From assembly GCA_900759385.1 (NCBI GenBank), contig CAAEUZ010000099.1:26741-90740 (forward strand): 64,000 nt of DNA, in the 5' to 3' direction. The position numbers and the translations under genes were made by a program. Under the pieces are notes generated by a model that was not told where the DNA came from, did no database searches, and worked only from the letters and a program-made list of their open reading frames with translations. This DNA is from an uncultured Oscillospiraceae bacterium. GTDB lineage: Bacteria > Bacillota > Clostridia > Oscillospirales > Oscillospiraceae. This document shows positions 17,417 through 26,094 of this stretch, in pieces. The number at the start of each line of letters is the position of its first letter. The stretch's first letter is position 1.

Positions 17417-17965
17417 ATGGCCAAGAAACAAATTATACTTGCAGGCGTCGGAGGCCAGGGTCTGGTATCGGCTGGAGGGATGCTGGCTGAAGCTGCAGCC
17501 ATATATGAACGCAATGAGGCGCTTATGGGCTGCGCTTACGGTTCGGAGGCGCGTGGTACGTTCACCAAGGCAGAGGTGATAATTGACGACAAACGTATCT
17601 TTTTCCCGGAGGTACAGCAGCCGGACATCGTGGCGGTACTTCACCAGACGGCATATGACCGCTATGCGGGCAAACTGCCCGAAACTGCACTGCTGGTTTA
17701 CGACAGTGATGTTATCACCCCTTCCGTCGAGCAGGAGAACCAGCTCGGGGTGCCCATGTCGGCGCTTGCGGACGCAGCCGGAGCGCCCGGAAGGACCAAT
17801 ATGGTCGTGCTCGGCATGATTTCGGCTATGGACGGAATAGTCGGACGTGAGCCGCTTGAGAAGCTGATTACCAAAAAGTTTGAATCCAAACCGAAACTGG
17901 TTGAAATGAATATCAGCGCACTCAACGCCGGCTATAAATACGCTGCAAAGGCAAGCGAACAATAG
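17417..17965 (+). CDS. korC: 2-oxoacid:acceptor oxidoreductase, gamma subunit
   Basis: 182 residues with the family start KQIILAGVGGQGLVSAGGML, plus GCAYGSEARGTFTKAEVIID and the C-terminal helix region. It begins 1 nt after the korB stop with GGAGGAG as ribosome binding site. Completes a four-subunit KorDABC complex; gamma binds CoA in related enzymes. Confidence 0.9.
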   Translation: MAKKQIILAGVGGQGLVSAGGMLAEAAAIYERNEALMGCAYGSEARGTFTKAEVIIDDKRIFFPEVQQPDIVAVLHQTAYDRYAGKLPETALLVYDSDVITPSVEQENQLGVPMSALADAAGAPGRTNMVVLGMISAMDGIVGREPLEKLITKKFESKPKLVEMNISALNAGYKYAAKASEQ

Positions 17966-18000
17966 GATATACAGGAGAGACTTGAGAAAGGAGACAGAAG

Positions 18001-18996
18001 ATGGGGAAGATACTCGTTTGCGGCAGCCTGGAAAGCGAGACGCTGGAATATCTCCGCGCCAACGCCGACGTAACGGTCGCGCCCGATAACAGCAAGGAGA
18101 CGGTAATAGACCTGCTCCGGCAGGGTATGGAGGCCATAATACTCCGTGGGTATCACATAACGGATGAGATTATTGAGTCTGCACCGTCTCTGAAGGTTAT
18201 CGCCAGGGTTGCGGCTGGGTACAACGAAATAAATTTGGACCTGTGTGCGAAGAAGAAAATATTTGTCTGCAACTCTCCCGGAGGCAATGCAAATGCCACA
18301 GCCGAGATGACGATAGGCTTCTTCTTCGCTTTGGGCAGGCAGATTATACCCATGCACAACGATTATGTGCGCGGCCGCTTCAATACTCCGGGCAAGACCG
18401 TTCTGGACCAGAAAAAAGCCTACGGATATATGGGTCATGAGCTGTGCGGCGCTACCTGCGGCGTCCTTGGATACGGTCGTATAGGCAAGCTTGTGGTGAA
18501 AAAGGCTATCGGCCTTGATATGAGGGTGCTGGTATACGACCCGTTCCTGTTCGGAAAAACGGAACTACCCGAGGGCGCTGCGTGGGGGGAGACGCTGGAA
18601 GGCATGCTGCCGGAATGTGACTTTATATCCCTGAACCTGCCGGCCACCAAGGACACAAAGGGAATGATAAACAGGCGAACACTCAGCCTCATGAAGCCTA
18701 CGGCCTATCTTGTTAATGAGGCTCGCGGCGACATTATAGTGGAAGAGGACATGGCCTGGGCTCTGAACAATGACATAATAGCCGGTGCGGCACTTGACTG
18801 CAACGAGCCGGAGCCGCTCCCGTTCGGACATGTTTACAGGGCCTGCAAAAACGTTATTCTTACCCCGCATATAGGCGGATACACAGCGGAGGCTCACGTC
18901 AATTTGGAAATGACGTCAGCAAAGAGCGCCGTGGAGGCTCTTAGGGGTGAAATACCATCTAACTGTGTGAACCTTAAAGAGCTTGGCCTCGCGTGA
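18001..18996 (+). CDS. D-2-hydroxyacid dehydrogenase, NAD-dependent
   Basis: 331 residues of the phosphoglycerate/lactate dehydrogenase family. NAD-binding GVLGYGRIGKLV near residue 155; catalytic residues are visible as Arg in NEARGDIIVEED, Glu in DCNEPEPLPFG and His in TPHIGGYTAEA. It interconverts a D-2-hydroxyacid and the 2-oxoacid. Placed 35 bp after korC with AAAGGAG, it logically supplies the 2-oxoacid for KorDABC. The specific acid is unknown. Confidence 0.88.
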   Translation: MGKILVCGSLESETLEYLRANADVTVAPDNSKETVIDLLRQGMEAIILRGYHITDEIIESAPSLKVIARVAAGYNEINLDLCAKKKIFVCNSPGGNANATAEMTIGFFFALGRQIIPMHNDYVRGRFNTPGKTVLDQKKAYGYMGHELCGATCGVLGYGRIGKLVVKKAIGLDMRVLVYDPFLFGKTELPEGAAWGETLEGMLPECDFISLNLPATKDTKGMINRRTLSLMKPTAYLVNEARGDIIVEEDMAWALNNDIIAGAALDCNEPEPLPFGHVYRACKNVILTPHIGGYTAEAHVNLEMTSAKSAVEALRGEIPSNCVNLKELGLA

Positions 18997-19020
18997 AGAA
19001 AACAGAAAGGGGGAAATAAG

Positions 19021-20376
19021 ATGCCGTTTGAAGTCTGGTATTTTGTGGCTATAATAGCCGTCTGCCTGGTCTGGTTTGTCATTGTGCGTCGTCCCATGTA
19101 CGAGGCGCTTGCAATATCTTTCATCGTATGCCTGGCCATATCCGGTACCTGGTCGGAGACTATTGCGTTTATGGTTGACGGCGCCAGTCAGTCCATACTG
19201 TACACTATCCTGTGCTTCCTGATTTTTGCCCAGATACTCAAGGAAACCGGAGTTATATCCAAGATAGTAAATATTATTATAGCTCTTGTCGGACGTCTGT
19301 CCGGCGGCGCGGGGATCGTCTGCCTTGCAGCGTCAACCTTTATGGCGTTTGTAGCCGGTACCGGACCGGGCAACGTGACCGCGACAGGCAGCATCACCAT
19401 ACCGCTGATGAAGAGAGCTGGCTACAAGCCGGAGTTTGCAGCCTCTGTAGGTGCAGCATGCGGCGGACTGGGTCCCATTGTCCCGCCCAGTTCCAGCATA
19501 GCAGTGTCTTTTGCCTGCCTGGTAAGTGCAGCCGGCGAAGGTGCATATACATCCTCACAGCTCTGGACGGTGTCCTACGGCATTGCTCTTTGGTTCATAC
19601 TGCACCGTTTCATACAGATTATGATTATGTGTAAAATCTATAAGGTCAAGCCTCTGGACAAGTCAGAGCTGCCCGACCTGAAGACTGCATGGAAAGAGGG
19701 CTGGAGTGCCTGCATGCTGATTCTCGTTGTCATGGTACCGTTCCTTATAGACAACACCTGCGACGCCCTGCTTGTACGCCTGCTGGGTGAAACGGCGAGA
19801 GGAAACCTGTCCAGTGCCCTGCTGGCCATGACCCCGGCTTACGCCGGCGCCTATGCGCTTATAGTTGGCCGCAAGAGCTTCAAGGTCAGCGCCAAAAACC
19901 TCGGGAACATGGTCCAGAAGACGGTCAAGAGTCTGGCGCCCATGGCAATGCTGCTCTGGATGGCCTACTCCATAGGAGCCTTGCTTGACTACATAGATTG
20001 CGGCACGCCCATATGTGAGTGGATTATGAGCTTTAACCTCTCGTATTTCGGTGCTACAATATTTATAATTGTCCTGGTGCTTATACTCACCATGTCTCTC
20101 TCGCCCAACGCGGTCATGCCGCTCTTTGGGCCCATGATAATCACAATATTCATGAACTACGGTGTAAATCCGCTTATTCCGGCAGCCATGCTCATACCGC
20201 TTTTCCACGGACTTGGACAGGTTACAATCCCGTATGCGACTGTCTTGTATCCAGCAATGGGACTGGCGGACTCAGACTTCGGCAAAACCGTGGTGCAAAT
20301 GGCGTGGTGGGTGCTTGGCCACTGCATTGTATGTGCACTGCTTTTGTTAGGCATACTTCCGGTGCTGTTTATGTGA
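19021..20376 (+). CDS. TRAP-type large permease (DctM-like)
   Basis: 451 residues, a paralogue of the 5680 and 20733 permeases. Signature blocks: GRLSGGAG, GTGPGNVTATGSITIPLMKRA, GLGPIVPPSSS in the first half and GVNPLIPAAMLIPLFHGLGQVTIP in the second. In the second half the usual PF of TPPF is replaced by TIPYATVLYP, so the translocation motif differs from its two paralogues. AAAGGGGG ribosome binding site. It follows the dehydrogenase by 24 bp, which suggests it imports the hydroxy acid. Confidence 0.85.
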   Translation: MPFEVWYFVAIIAVCLVWFVIVRRPMYEALAISFIVCLAISGTWSETIAFMVDGASQSILYTILCFLIFAQILKETGVISKIVNIIIALVGRLSGGAGIVCLAASTFMAFVAGTGPGNVTATGSITIPLMKRAGYKPEFAASVGAACGGLGPIVPPSSSIAVSFACLVSAAGEGAYTSSQLWTVSYGIALWFILHRFIQIMIMCKIYKVKPLDKSELPDLKTAWKEGWSACMLILVVMVPFLIDNTCDALLVRLLGETARGNLSSALLAMTPAYAGAYALIVGRKSFKVSAKNLGNMVQKTVKSLAPMAMLLWMAYSIGALLDYIDCGTPICEWIMSFNLSYFGATIFIIVLVLILTMSLSPNAVMPLFGPMIITIFMNYGVNPLIPAAMLIPLFHGLGQVTIPYATVLYPAMGLADSDFGKTVVQMAWWVLGHCIVCALLLLGILPVLFM

Positions 20377-20405
20377 CGGCTTGAGAAAGGTTATGAGGTG
20401 AAAAT

Positions 20406-20681
20406 ATGAAAGCCAAAATAGCAAAGCTCTGCAATGTCGTTTTCGGTTACGGGATGCTAATAGCCATGTTTGTTGCGTTTATACTCTTTGTGGGCTTCGT
20501 GGCAGCTTTTTTTATAGGAGAGGACGCTGCGGCAGCGCTGACCACCTTCCTGTACAAAACGCTCTTGCCCAAGACATATGTGCTCGCTGTAATTGCCAGC
20601 TTTTTCGGCATAGTAGGAATGTACCTGCGCGGAGAGAAGGCGATGCTTATGAGCAAAAAGCCGAAGAACAAGGCAAAGTGA
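20406..20681 (+). CDS. Small two-helix membrane protein paired with the DctM-like permeases
   Basis: 91 residues; helices at about 12-38 and 55-75, then VGMYLRGEKAMLM and a basic tail. It corresponds to the 7049 protein, with the same order of features and the shared (N/G)MYLRG(K/E)KA motif. It lies between two DctM-like genes and could serve both. Too short for a normal DctQ of four helices and 150-200 residues. Confidence 0.75.
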   Translation: MKAKIAKLCNVVFGYGMLIAMFVAFILFVGFVAAFFIGEDAAAALTTFLYKTLLPKTYVLAVIASFFGIVGMYLRGEKAMLMSKKPKNKAK

Positions 20682-20690
20682 CAGGCGCCA

Positions 20691-20713
20691 TCCGGCCTCA
20701 AAACGAGGCCGGA
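20691..20713 (+). other. Intercistronic hairpin
   Basis: A perfect 9-bp stem TCCGGCCTC / GAGGCCGGA with loop AAAAC, not followed by a T tract. Probably an mRNA-stabilising or processing hairpin between the small membrane protein and the third permease gene. Confidence 0.5.
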
Positions 20714-20732
20714 CGTTTAAGGAGAGAATAGC

Positions 20733-22094
20733 ATGCCAACTCAGCTTTGGAATTTTCTAATATTAATAGGCATAGTTGTCATAGTCTTTGCGATTTTCAA
20801 AAGGCCGCTCTATGAAGCAATGCTGCTGTCCTTTGTCTGCCTGCTGGCATCAACGGGAATGTGGAACGAAGCGCCGCATTACCTCCTCAGCTCTGCCCAG
20901 AACTCACTTCTTTTCACCATTGTAATGTTCCTCGTGTTCTCTTCGATCCTTAAAGAGACCGGTGTTATACAGGACTGCATAGATATCATAATGGCGCTGG
21001 TTGGAAGGATACCGGGAGGGGCGGGCGTTGTAGCAATAGTGTCCAGCGCGTTCATGGGCGCAATGAGTGGTTCGGGTCCGGGCAATGTGGCAGCAACTGG
21101 CAGTGTGACCATACCTCTGATGAAGAAGGCGGGATATCCGGCGGAATTCGCAGCCGGCATAGCGATGTCCGGCAGCTGCCTCGGGCCGGTTATACCACCG
21201 TCGGCCACAATTATAGCAGCTTTTTCCTGCCTGAGTGTAGTGGACGGCCTCGAGAGCTTCCAGTTTTCGAGCTTCTGGATGGTGATGTACAGCGTCTCAC
21301 TGGTATTTATTCTGCACAGGCTCATTCAGTTCTACATCATGTATGCAGCGCTGGGAATAAAACGTGCGGACGCCAGCGAGCTGCCCGGCCTCAAGGAATC
21401 CTGGAGACGGGGCTGGCCCAGCTTCCTGCTTGTGGTTGTAATCATGCTGCCCTTTGCGCTCGACAACTTCTTCGGTGACTGGTTCGCCAGCGTGATTGGC
21501 GATACTGCGGCGGACTATCTGTCAGACAGCGTGCTTGTTTTTACACCTGCCATAGCCTCGGCATACAGCCTGCTGGTAAGCCACAAGCGCCGCCGCCGTT
21601 CACTGGGAGAATTGGCAAAGGCCGTGTCGTCCGATATGAAGTCTATAGTTTCCATGTGCATGGTGCTGTTCTTTGCATATGCCATAAGCGAACTGCTGAC
21701 GGACTGCGGAACCATCACTGCCGCCGAAGAGTTCCTGGACTCGCTCAACCTAAGCTTCGGTGGGATGACATTTGTGTTGCTGGTGGTAATGACCATACTC
21801 GGTATGTTTATGAGCGGTACCTCCCTCATCCCTCTGCTCGGACCGGTCTATGTATCCATACTGTCCGGGTATGGGGCAGATCCCATCGTCATAGCAGCCA
21901 TAATACCGGTGCTGTTTGTCTCGCTGGGCCAGATGACGCCGCCATTCGCGCTGGCCATGATGGCCGCTATGGGTATAGCACAGTCCGATTTCCGCAAGAC
22001 GTCTGTACACGCTATAATCTGGAGTGTTGTCCAGTTCATACTTGTATATCTGATAATCATAGGGGTTATACCAATTTCCATACCTCAGTGGTAA
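20733..22094 (+). CDS. TRAP-type large permease (DctM-like)
   Basis: 453 residues, third DctM paralogue. Motifs GRIPGGAG, GSGPGNVAATGSVTIPLMKKA, CLGPVIPPSAT and GMFMSGTSLIPLLGPVYVS, SLGQMTPPFALAMMAAMG. The AAGGAG site and operon position are clear. It is closer in the second-half motif to the 5680 protein than to its immediate neighbour. Presumed sodium-coupled uptake of an organic anion; no binding protein gene is present. Confidence 0.85.
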   Translation: MPTQLWNFLILIGIVVIVFAIFKRPLYEAMLLSFVCLLASTGMWNEAPHYLLSSAQNSLLFTIVMFLVFSSILKETGVIQDCIDIIMALVGRIPGGAGVVAIVSSAFMGAMSGSGPGNVAATGSVTIPLMKKAGYPAEFAAGIAMSGSCLGPVIPPSATIIAAFSCLSVVDGLESFQFSSFWMVMYSVSLVFILHRLIQFYIMYAALGIKRADASELPGLKESWRRGWPSFLLVVVIMLPFALDNFFGDWFASVIGDTAADYLSDSVLVFTPAIASAYSLLVSHKRRRRSLGELAKAVSSDMKSIVSMCMVLFFAYAISELLTDCGTITAAEEFLDSLNLSFGGMTFVLLVVMTILGMFMSGTSLIPLLGPVYVSILSGYGADPIVIAAIIPVLFVSLGQMTPPFALAMMAAMGIAQSDFRKTSVHAIIWSVVQFILVYLIIIGVIPISIPQW

Positions 22095-22110
22095 GCGGAA
22101 TTAATAAACC

Positions 22111-22160
22111 AAACAGCAGGGGGGCCGACTCCGGACAGACACGGGCTTCCTGCTGTTTTT
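22111..22160 (+). terminator. Terminator at the end of the catabolic block
   Basis: Arms AACAGCAGG (22112-22120) and CCTGCTGTT (22149-22157) followed by TTT, with a 28-nt loop. It marks the end of the lower-GC block. Confidence 0.6.
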
Positions 22161-22232
22161 ATCTGTTCTCTCTGGCACGGGATCAGAGTCATCTGCGGAG
22201 CTTACATTTACCTTAAATAACATTCGGATGCG

Positions 22233-22261
22233 TTTATTTGCGGGGATATATCTGCTATAAT
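22233..22261 (+). promoter_or_regulatory. Promoter of the two-component system
   Basis: -35 TTTATT (22233-22238), 17-bp spacer, -10 TATAAT (22256-22261). Transcription would start only about 10 nt before the ATG at 22279, so the mRNA would be almost leaderless. Confidence 0.55.
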
Positions 22262-22278
22262 GTGCCCGGTGATGAAAA

Positions 22279-22980
22279 ATGGAGGGCAACAGGCACAGGC
22301 GTATATTAATAGTTGACGACGAGGCGGCCATCTGTGAGCTGCTGGAGTCCGTGCTGGCCGGGGCGGGGTATGAGGCCGTGCGCTCTGAGCACAGCTGCGC
22401 GGCGGCAATCGGGGCCGCGCGAGAGTGGGACCCGGAGCTGGCCATCCTGGACGTGATGCTCCCGGACGGCGACGGGTTTGCGCTGCTGCGCACCCTGCGC
22501 GGCATATCGGACATACCGGTGCTCTTCCTCACGGCGCGCGGCGAGGACGCGGACCGGCTGACTGGGCTCGGCCTGGGTGCGGACGACTATGTGGTCAAGC
22601 CGTTCCTGCCGGCCGAGCTGCTGCTGAGGGTGGGCATAATCCTGCGCCGGTATTACAGGGAGGAAGCTCCGGCGGTGCGCCTGGCCGCCTGCGAGGTGGA
22701 CTTCAGCCGCGCCGAGGTAGTGCGCCGCGACGGGCATCGTCTGCCCCTGACGGCCAAGGAGTTCGGCATACTGCGCGCCCTGGCCGAGCGCGCGGGGCGC
22801 ATCGTGACCATAGACCAGCTCTGCGAGGCCGCCTGGGGCGACAACCCCTTCGGCTATGAGAACTCGCTCATGGCGCACATACGCCGTATCCGGGAGAAGA
22901 TAGAGGCCGACCCCTCTCACCCCGTGAGCCTGGTGACGGTAAAGGGCCTGGGTTACAAGCTGATAACGGAGGGCCGCTGA
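22279..22980 (+). CDS. Response regulator, OmpR/PhoB family
   Basis: 233 residues. Receiver domain with ILIVDDEAA (acidic pair), LAILDVMLPDGDG (phosphoacceptor Asp near residue 55), LFLTARGE and the Lys in VVKPF. A winged-helix DNA-binding domain begins near 135 and ends in SLVTVKGLGYKL. It overlaps its sensor kinase by TGATG. There is no normal ribosome binding site before the ATG, in line with the very short leader. Targets are unknown; the adjacent putP gene is a candidate. Confidence 0.9.
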   Translation: MEGNRHRRILIVDDEAAICELLESVLAGAGYEAVRSEHSCAAAIGAAREWDPELAILDVMLPDGDGFALLRTLRGISDIPVLFLTARGEDADRLTGLGLGADDYVVKPFLPAELLLRVGIILRRYYREEAPAVRLAACEVDFSRAEVVRRDGHRLPLTAKEFGILRALAERAGRIVTIDQLCEAAWGDNPFGYENSLMAHIRRIREKIEADPSHPVSLVTVKGLGYKLITEGR

Positions 22981-24311
22981 TGGGTATAACAAAGCTGATA
23001 CGCCGCAGCGTGGGCATAATGTCGCTGAGCCTGCTGATAATACTGCTGGCAAACCTGACCCTGCTGACGGTTTTTGCCCTGCGCTCCACCGCCGGCGGTC
23101 ACCCCTGGACCATGGCCGCGGAGACGGCGTCCGCCCTGCAAAGGACGGACTCCGGCTATGCGCTGGACGCCGGGCAGGCGCAGGCGCTGGAGAGCGAGGG
23201 AGCCTGGGCCGTGCTGGTCGATACCGGTACCCTCAGTGTCAGCTGGCACACCGAAAACGCGCCCGCGGCCGCGCTGGAGCAATATACCGCCGCCGGCATA
23301 GCCATGCTCACACGCGGGTACATAGACGACTGCCCCACCTTCACCGCCTCCACGGAAAACGGCGACCTGGTAGTCGTCGGGTTCCCGGACGGCAGCTACT
23401 GGAAGCACATGTATCCCAGCTGGGACTACGACCTCATAGCCAACGCGCCTCTGCTGTTCTTTATCCTGCTGGCTTTCAACCTGCTGCTGGTCATGGGCAT
23501 CTACGTCGCGGCCAATTCGCGGCTGTACAAGTCCGTGCGCCCCATAGAGGAGGGGGTTGAGGCCCTGCCCACGCTCATGGGCACCCCGGTGAGGGAGCGC
23601 GGCCTGCTCGCCCCGCTGGCCCAGAGCATAAACCGCACGGCGGAGATACTCCGCTCCCAGCGCGCGGAGCTGCGCCGCAAGGACATGGCGCGCTCTGAGT
23701 GGATAAGCGGTGTGTCGCACGATATCCGCACGCCGCTGGTCATGGTCATGGGCTACGCCTCCCAGCTGGAGGCCAATACGGCCCTGCCCGAGGAGGCGCG
23801 GCGCAAGGCGGGGATCATCCTGCGCCAGAGCGTGCGCATCCGCGACCTGGTCGCCGACCTCAACCTCGCCAGCAGGCTGGAGTACAGCATGCAGCCGCTG
23901 AACGTGCGCGAGGTCAGCCTGGTATCTGTGGCCCGGGCCGCGGCGGCGGAGTTCGTGGATGCGGACGCTACCGGCCTCTGGCCGCTGGACTGGGATACCC
24001 CGGAGGGTGCGGGCGCCTGCACGGTGCAGGGCGACGAGGCGCTGCTGCGCCGCGCCGTGACCAATGCGCTAACAAACTGCCGCAAGCACAACCCGGAGGG
24101 GTGCCGCGTGTCCCTGACCGTCTGCGAGCGCGGCGGGACCTGCGCCGTGACCGTGCGTGACGACGGCGCCGGGGCCGACCCACAGGCCCCCACGCACGGC
24201 CTGGGCCTGCTGCTGATCCGGCGCATAGCCGCCGCCCACCACGGCGAGGCGGTTATCACCACCGCCCCCGGCGCGGGGTTCACAATAGAGATAAGCCTGC
24301 CAAAAGGCTGA
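22980..24311 (+). CDS. Sensor histidine kinase
   Basis: 443 residues. A transmembrane helix near residues 12-35, an extracytoplasmic domain to about 155, a second helix (LLFFILLAFNLLLVMGIYVA), then the HisKA box SEWISGVSHDIRTPLVMVMG (His near 248) and an ATPase domain (VRDDGAGADP, GLGLLLIRRI). The sensor part shows no recognised domain. It pairs with the upstream regulator. A GC hairpin follows. Confidence 0.9.
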   Translation: MGITKLIRRSVGIMSLSLLIILLANLTLLTVFALRSTAGGHPWTMAAETASALQRTDSGYALDAGQAQALESEGAWAVLVDTGTLSVSWHTENAPAAALEQYTAAGIAMLTRGYIDDCPTFTASTENGDLVVVGFPDGSYWKHMYPSWDYDLIANAPLLFFILLAFNLLLVMGIYVAANSRLYKSVRPIEEGVEALPTLMGTPVRERGLLAPLAQSINRTAEILRSQRAELRRKDMARSEWISGVSHDIRTPLVMVMGYASQLEANTALPEEARRKAGIILRQSVRIRDLVADLNLASRLEYSMQPLNVREVSLVSVARAAAAEFVDADATGLWPLDWDTPEGAGACTVQGDEALLRRAVTNALTNCRKHNPEGCRVSLTVCERGGTCAVTVRDDGAGADPQAPTHGLGLLLIRRIAAAHHGEAVITTAPGAGFTIEISLPKG

Positions 24312-24314
24312 ACA

Positions 24315-24338
24315 GGGCCGGGGAAGCGTCCCCGGCCC
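24315..24338 (+). terminator. Terminator-like hairpin after the kinase gene
   Basis: Ten-base-pair stem GGGCCGGGGA / TCCCCGGCCC with loop AGCG. It lacks a clear T tract, so termination may be partial. Confidence 0.5.
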
Positions 24339-24369
24339 CCGTCATATGTCCCGACTTTCATGAATTAGC

Positions 24370-24398
24370 TTGATTTCTATGCGTTCATGTGTTATCAT
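24370..24398 (+). promoter_or_regulatory. Promoter of the putP-like gene
   Basis: -35 TTGATT (24370-24375), 17-bp spacer, -10 TATCAT (24393-24398), 63 nt upstream of the start codon. Confidence 0.6.
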
Positions 24399-24415
24399 TG
24401 CGAGGTAACATTAAA

Positions 24416-24442
24416 AATGCTTATGCAAGCATTAATTTTTTT
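24416..24442 (+). terminator. Terminator-like hairpin inside the putP leader
   Basis: AATGCTT-ATGC-AAGCATT followed by AATTTTTTT, between the promoter and the ribosome binding site GGTGGGGG. It looks like an intrinsic terminator in the 5' untranslated region, so transcription may be attenuated. The regulator or ligand is not evident. Confidence 0.5.
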
Positions 24443-24460
24443 CATGTCAGGTGGGGGAAT

Positions 24461-26014
24461 ATGACTGATAGTGTTCAAATTATGATAACGATGATCTGCT
24501 ACATGCTGGCAGTCATCGGCATAGGCTTTGCCTTTGCGCGCCGCGCCAACCGGAGCTCGGACGACTACTTCCTCGGCGGGCGTACGCTGGGGCCCTGGGT
24601 CACGGCCATGAGCGCCGAGGCCAGCGACATGTCCGGCTGGCTGCTGATGGGTCTGCCCGGCGTGGCCTACTGGTGCGGCGTGGCCGACGCGGCCTGGACG
24701 GCCATCGGCCTTGGCCTCGGCACGTACATAAACTGGCTCATCACCTCCAGGCGCCTGCGCCGCTACAGTGAGAAGGCCAACGCCATCACGCTGCCGGAGT
24801 TCTTCTCCAACCGCTTCCATGAGAGCGGCAAGGTCATCATGACCATTGCGGCGCTCTTTATCCTGATTTTCTTCACGGTGTACGCCTCGAGCTGCCTTGT
24901 CACCTGCGGCAAGCTGTTCTCCACGCTCTTCGGCTTTGACTATGTGCCCATGATGATCGTCGGCGCGGTGTTCGTGCTGCTTTACACCATTATCGGCGGC
25001 TTCCTGGCCGAGAGCGCCTCGGACTTCATGCAGGCTGTGGTCATGATAATCGCGCTCGTTATCGTTGTCACGGTCGGCTGCATCAGTGCCGGCGGCATAG
25101 ACGACGTGCTCACCAACGCCGGACAGATACCCGGCTTCCTTGACTTCTTCGGCATTGCCACACCCGTTACGGACGCTAACGGTGTGCAGCAGGTGGTAAA
25201 TGGCGCGCCCCAGTTCGGCGAGGCAGGCACCTACAGCGCGCTGAGCGTCGCCAGCTGCCTGGCCTGGGGCCTCGGCTATTTCGGCATGCCCCAGGTGCTG
25301 CTGCGCTTCATGGCCATCCGCGAGGAGCACGAGCTCACCCGCTCCAGGCGCATAGCCACCGTGTGGGTCGTCATCAGCCTGACCGTGGCCGTGTTCATCG
25401 GCATCATGGGCCGTCAGCTCTTCCCGACCGAGCTCACCACCAGCTCCGACGCCGAGAACGTGTTCATCCTGCTCGCCACCAGGCTGCTGCCGCCGGTTAT
25501 CGCGGGCCTCGTCATGGCCGGCATCCTGGCTGCGACGATAAGCTCCTCGGACAGCTACCTGCTCATCGCGGCCAGCGCCTTCGCCAAGAACATTTACCAG
25601 GGCCTCGTGAAGAAGGACGCCTCGGATAAGCAGGTGCTCTGGATGAGCCGTCTGGCCCTGCTGGTCATCTGTGCGATCGCCATTGTGATCGCCCTCGACG
25701 AGAACAGCGTCATATTCACGATAGTGTCCTTCGCCTGGGCCGGCTTCGGCGCGACCTTCGGCCCGCTGATGCTCTTCAGCCTGTTCTGGAAGCGCACCAA
25801 CCGCGCCGGCGCCATCGCCGGCATGATAGGCGGCGGTGTGATGGTCTTTGTGTGGAACCTGCTCGTCCGTCCTCTCGGCGGCCTGTGGGATATCTACGAG
25901 CTCCTGCCCGCATTCATCTTCTCCAGCATCTGCATAGTGGTGGTGAGCCTGCTCACCAAAGAGCCCGGCAGGGAGATACAGGAAGAGTTCGAGGCCGTGC
26001 GCAGCAAGGCATAA
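24461..26014 (+). CDS. putP: Sodium/proline symporter (PutP type)
   Basis: 517 residues from the ATG behind GGTGGGGG; a longer frame begins upstream of the promoter and is not used. About 13 membrane helices of the sodium:solute symporter family. Motifs: SSDDYFLGGRTLGPWVTAMS, SAEASDMSGWLLMGLPG, DFMQAVVM and ISSSDSYLLIAASAFAKN. The DMSGWLLMGLPG stretch is typical of PutP. Proline uptake fits a Stickland-fermenting anaerobe; other substrates of the family remain possible. Confidence 0.88.
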   Translation: MTDSVQIMITMICYMLAVIGIGFAFARRANRSSDDYFLGGRTLGPWVTAMSAEASDMSGWLLMGLPGVAYWCGVADAAWTAIGLGLGTYINWLITSRRLRRYSEKANAITLPEFFSNRFHESGKVIMTIAALFILIFFTVYASSCLVTCGKLFSTLFGFDYVPMMIVGAVFVLLYTIIGGFLAESASDFMQAVVMIIALVIVVTVGCISAGGIDDVLTNAGQIPGFLDFFGIATPVTDANGVQQVVNGAPQFGEAGTYSALSVASCLAWGLGYFGMPQVLLRFMAIREEHELTRSRRIATVWVVISLTVAVFIGIMGRQLFPTELTTSSDAENVFILLATRLLPPVIAGLVMAGILAATISSSDSYLLIAASAFAKNIYQGLVKKDASDKQVLWMSRLALLVICAIAIVIALDENSVIFTIVSFAWAGFGATFGPLMLFSLFWKRTNRAGAIAGMIGGGVMVFVWNLLVRPLGGLWDIYELLPAFIFSSICIVVVSLLTKEPGREIQEEFEAVRSKA

Positions 26015-26024
26015 AGCAATATTA

Positions 26025-26052
26025 AAGAGGCGCGGCCAGGGCCGCGCCTCTT
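26025..26052. terminator. Terminator after putP
   Basis: Twelve-bp perfect stem AAGAGGCGCGGC / GCCGCGCCTCTT with loop CAGG, followed by ATCTTG. Followed on the other strand by TTAATATT, so it may act both ways. Confidence 0.7.
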
Positions 26053-26060
26053 ATCTTGCC

Positions 26061-26094
26061 GCAACGAAAAAAGACCGCCTTACTGGCGGTCTTT
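26061..26094 (-). terminator. carD terminator overlapping the stop codon
   Basis: On the minus strand AAAGACCGCC-AGTAA-GGCGGTCTTT followed by TTT. The carD stop codon TAA lies inside the loop, so the last codons form the ascending arm. Confidence 0.75.

Noticed and set aside
24389..24460. Longer N-terminus for the PutP-like protein
   Set aside because: The extension begins upstream of the predicted -10 and runs through the leader hairpin; the ATG at 24461 has a good ribosome binding site.
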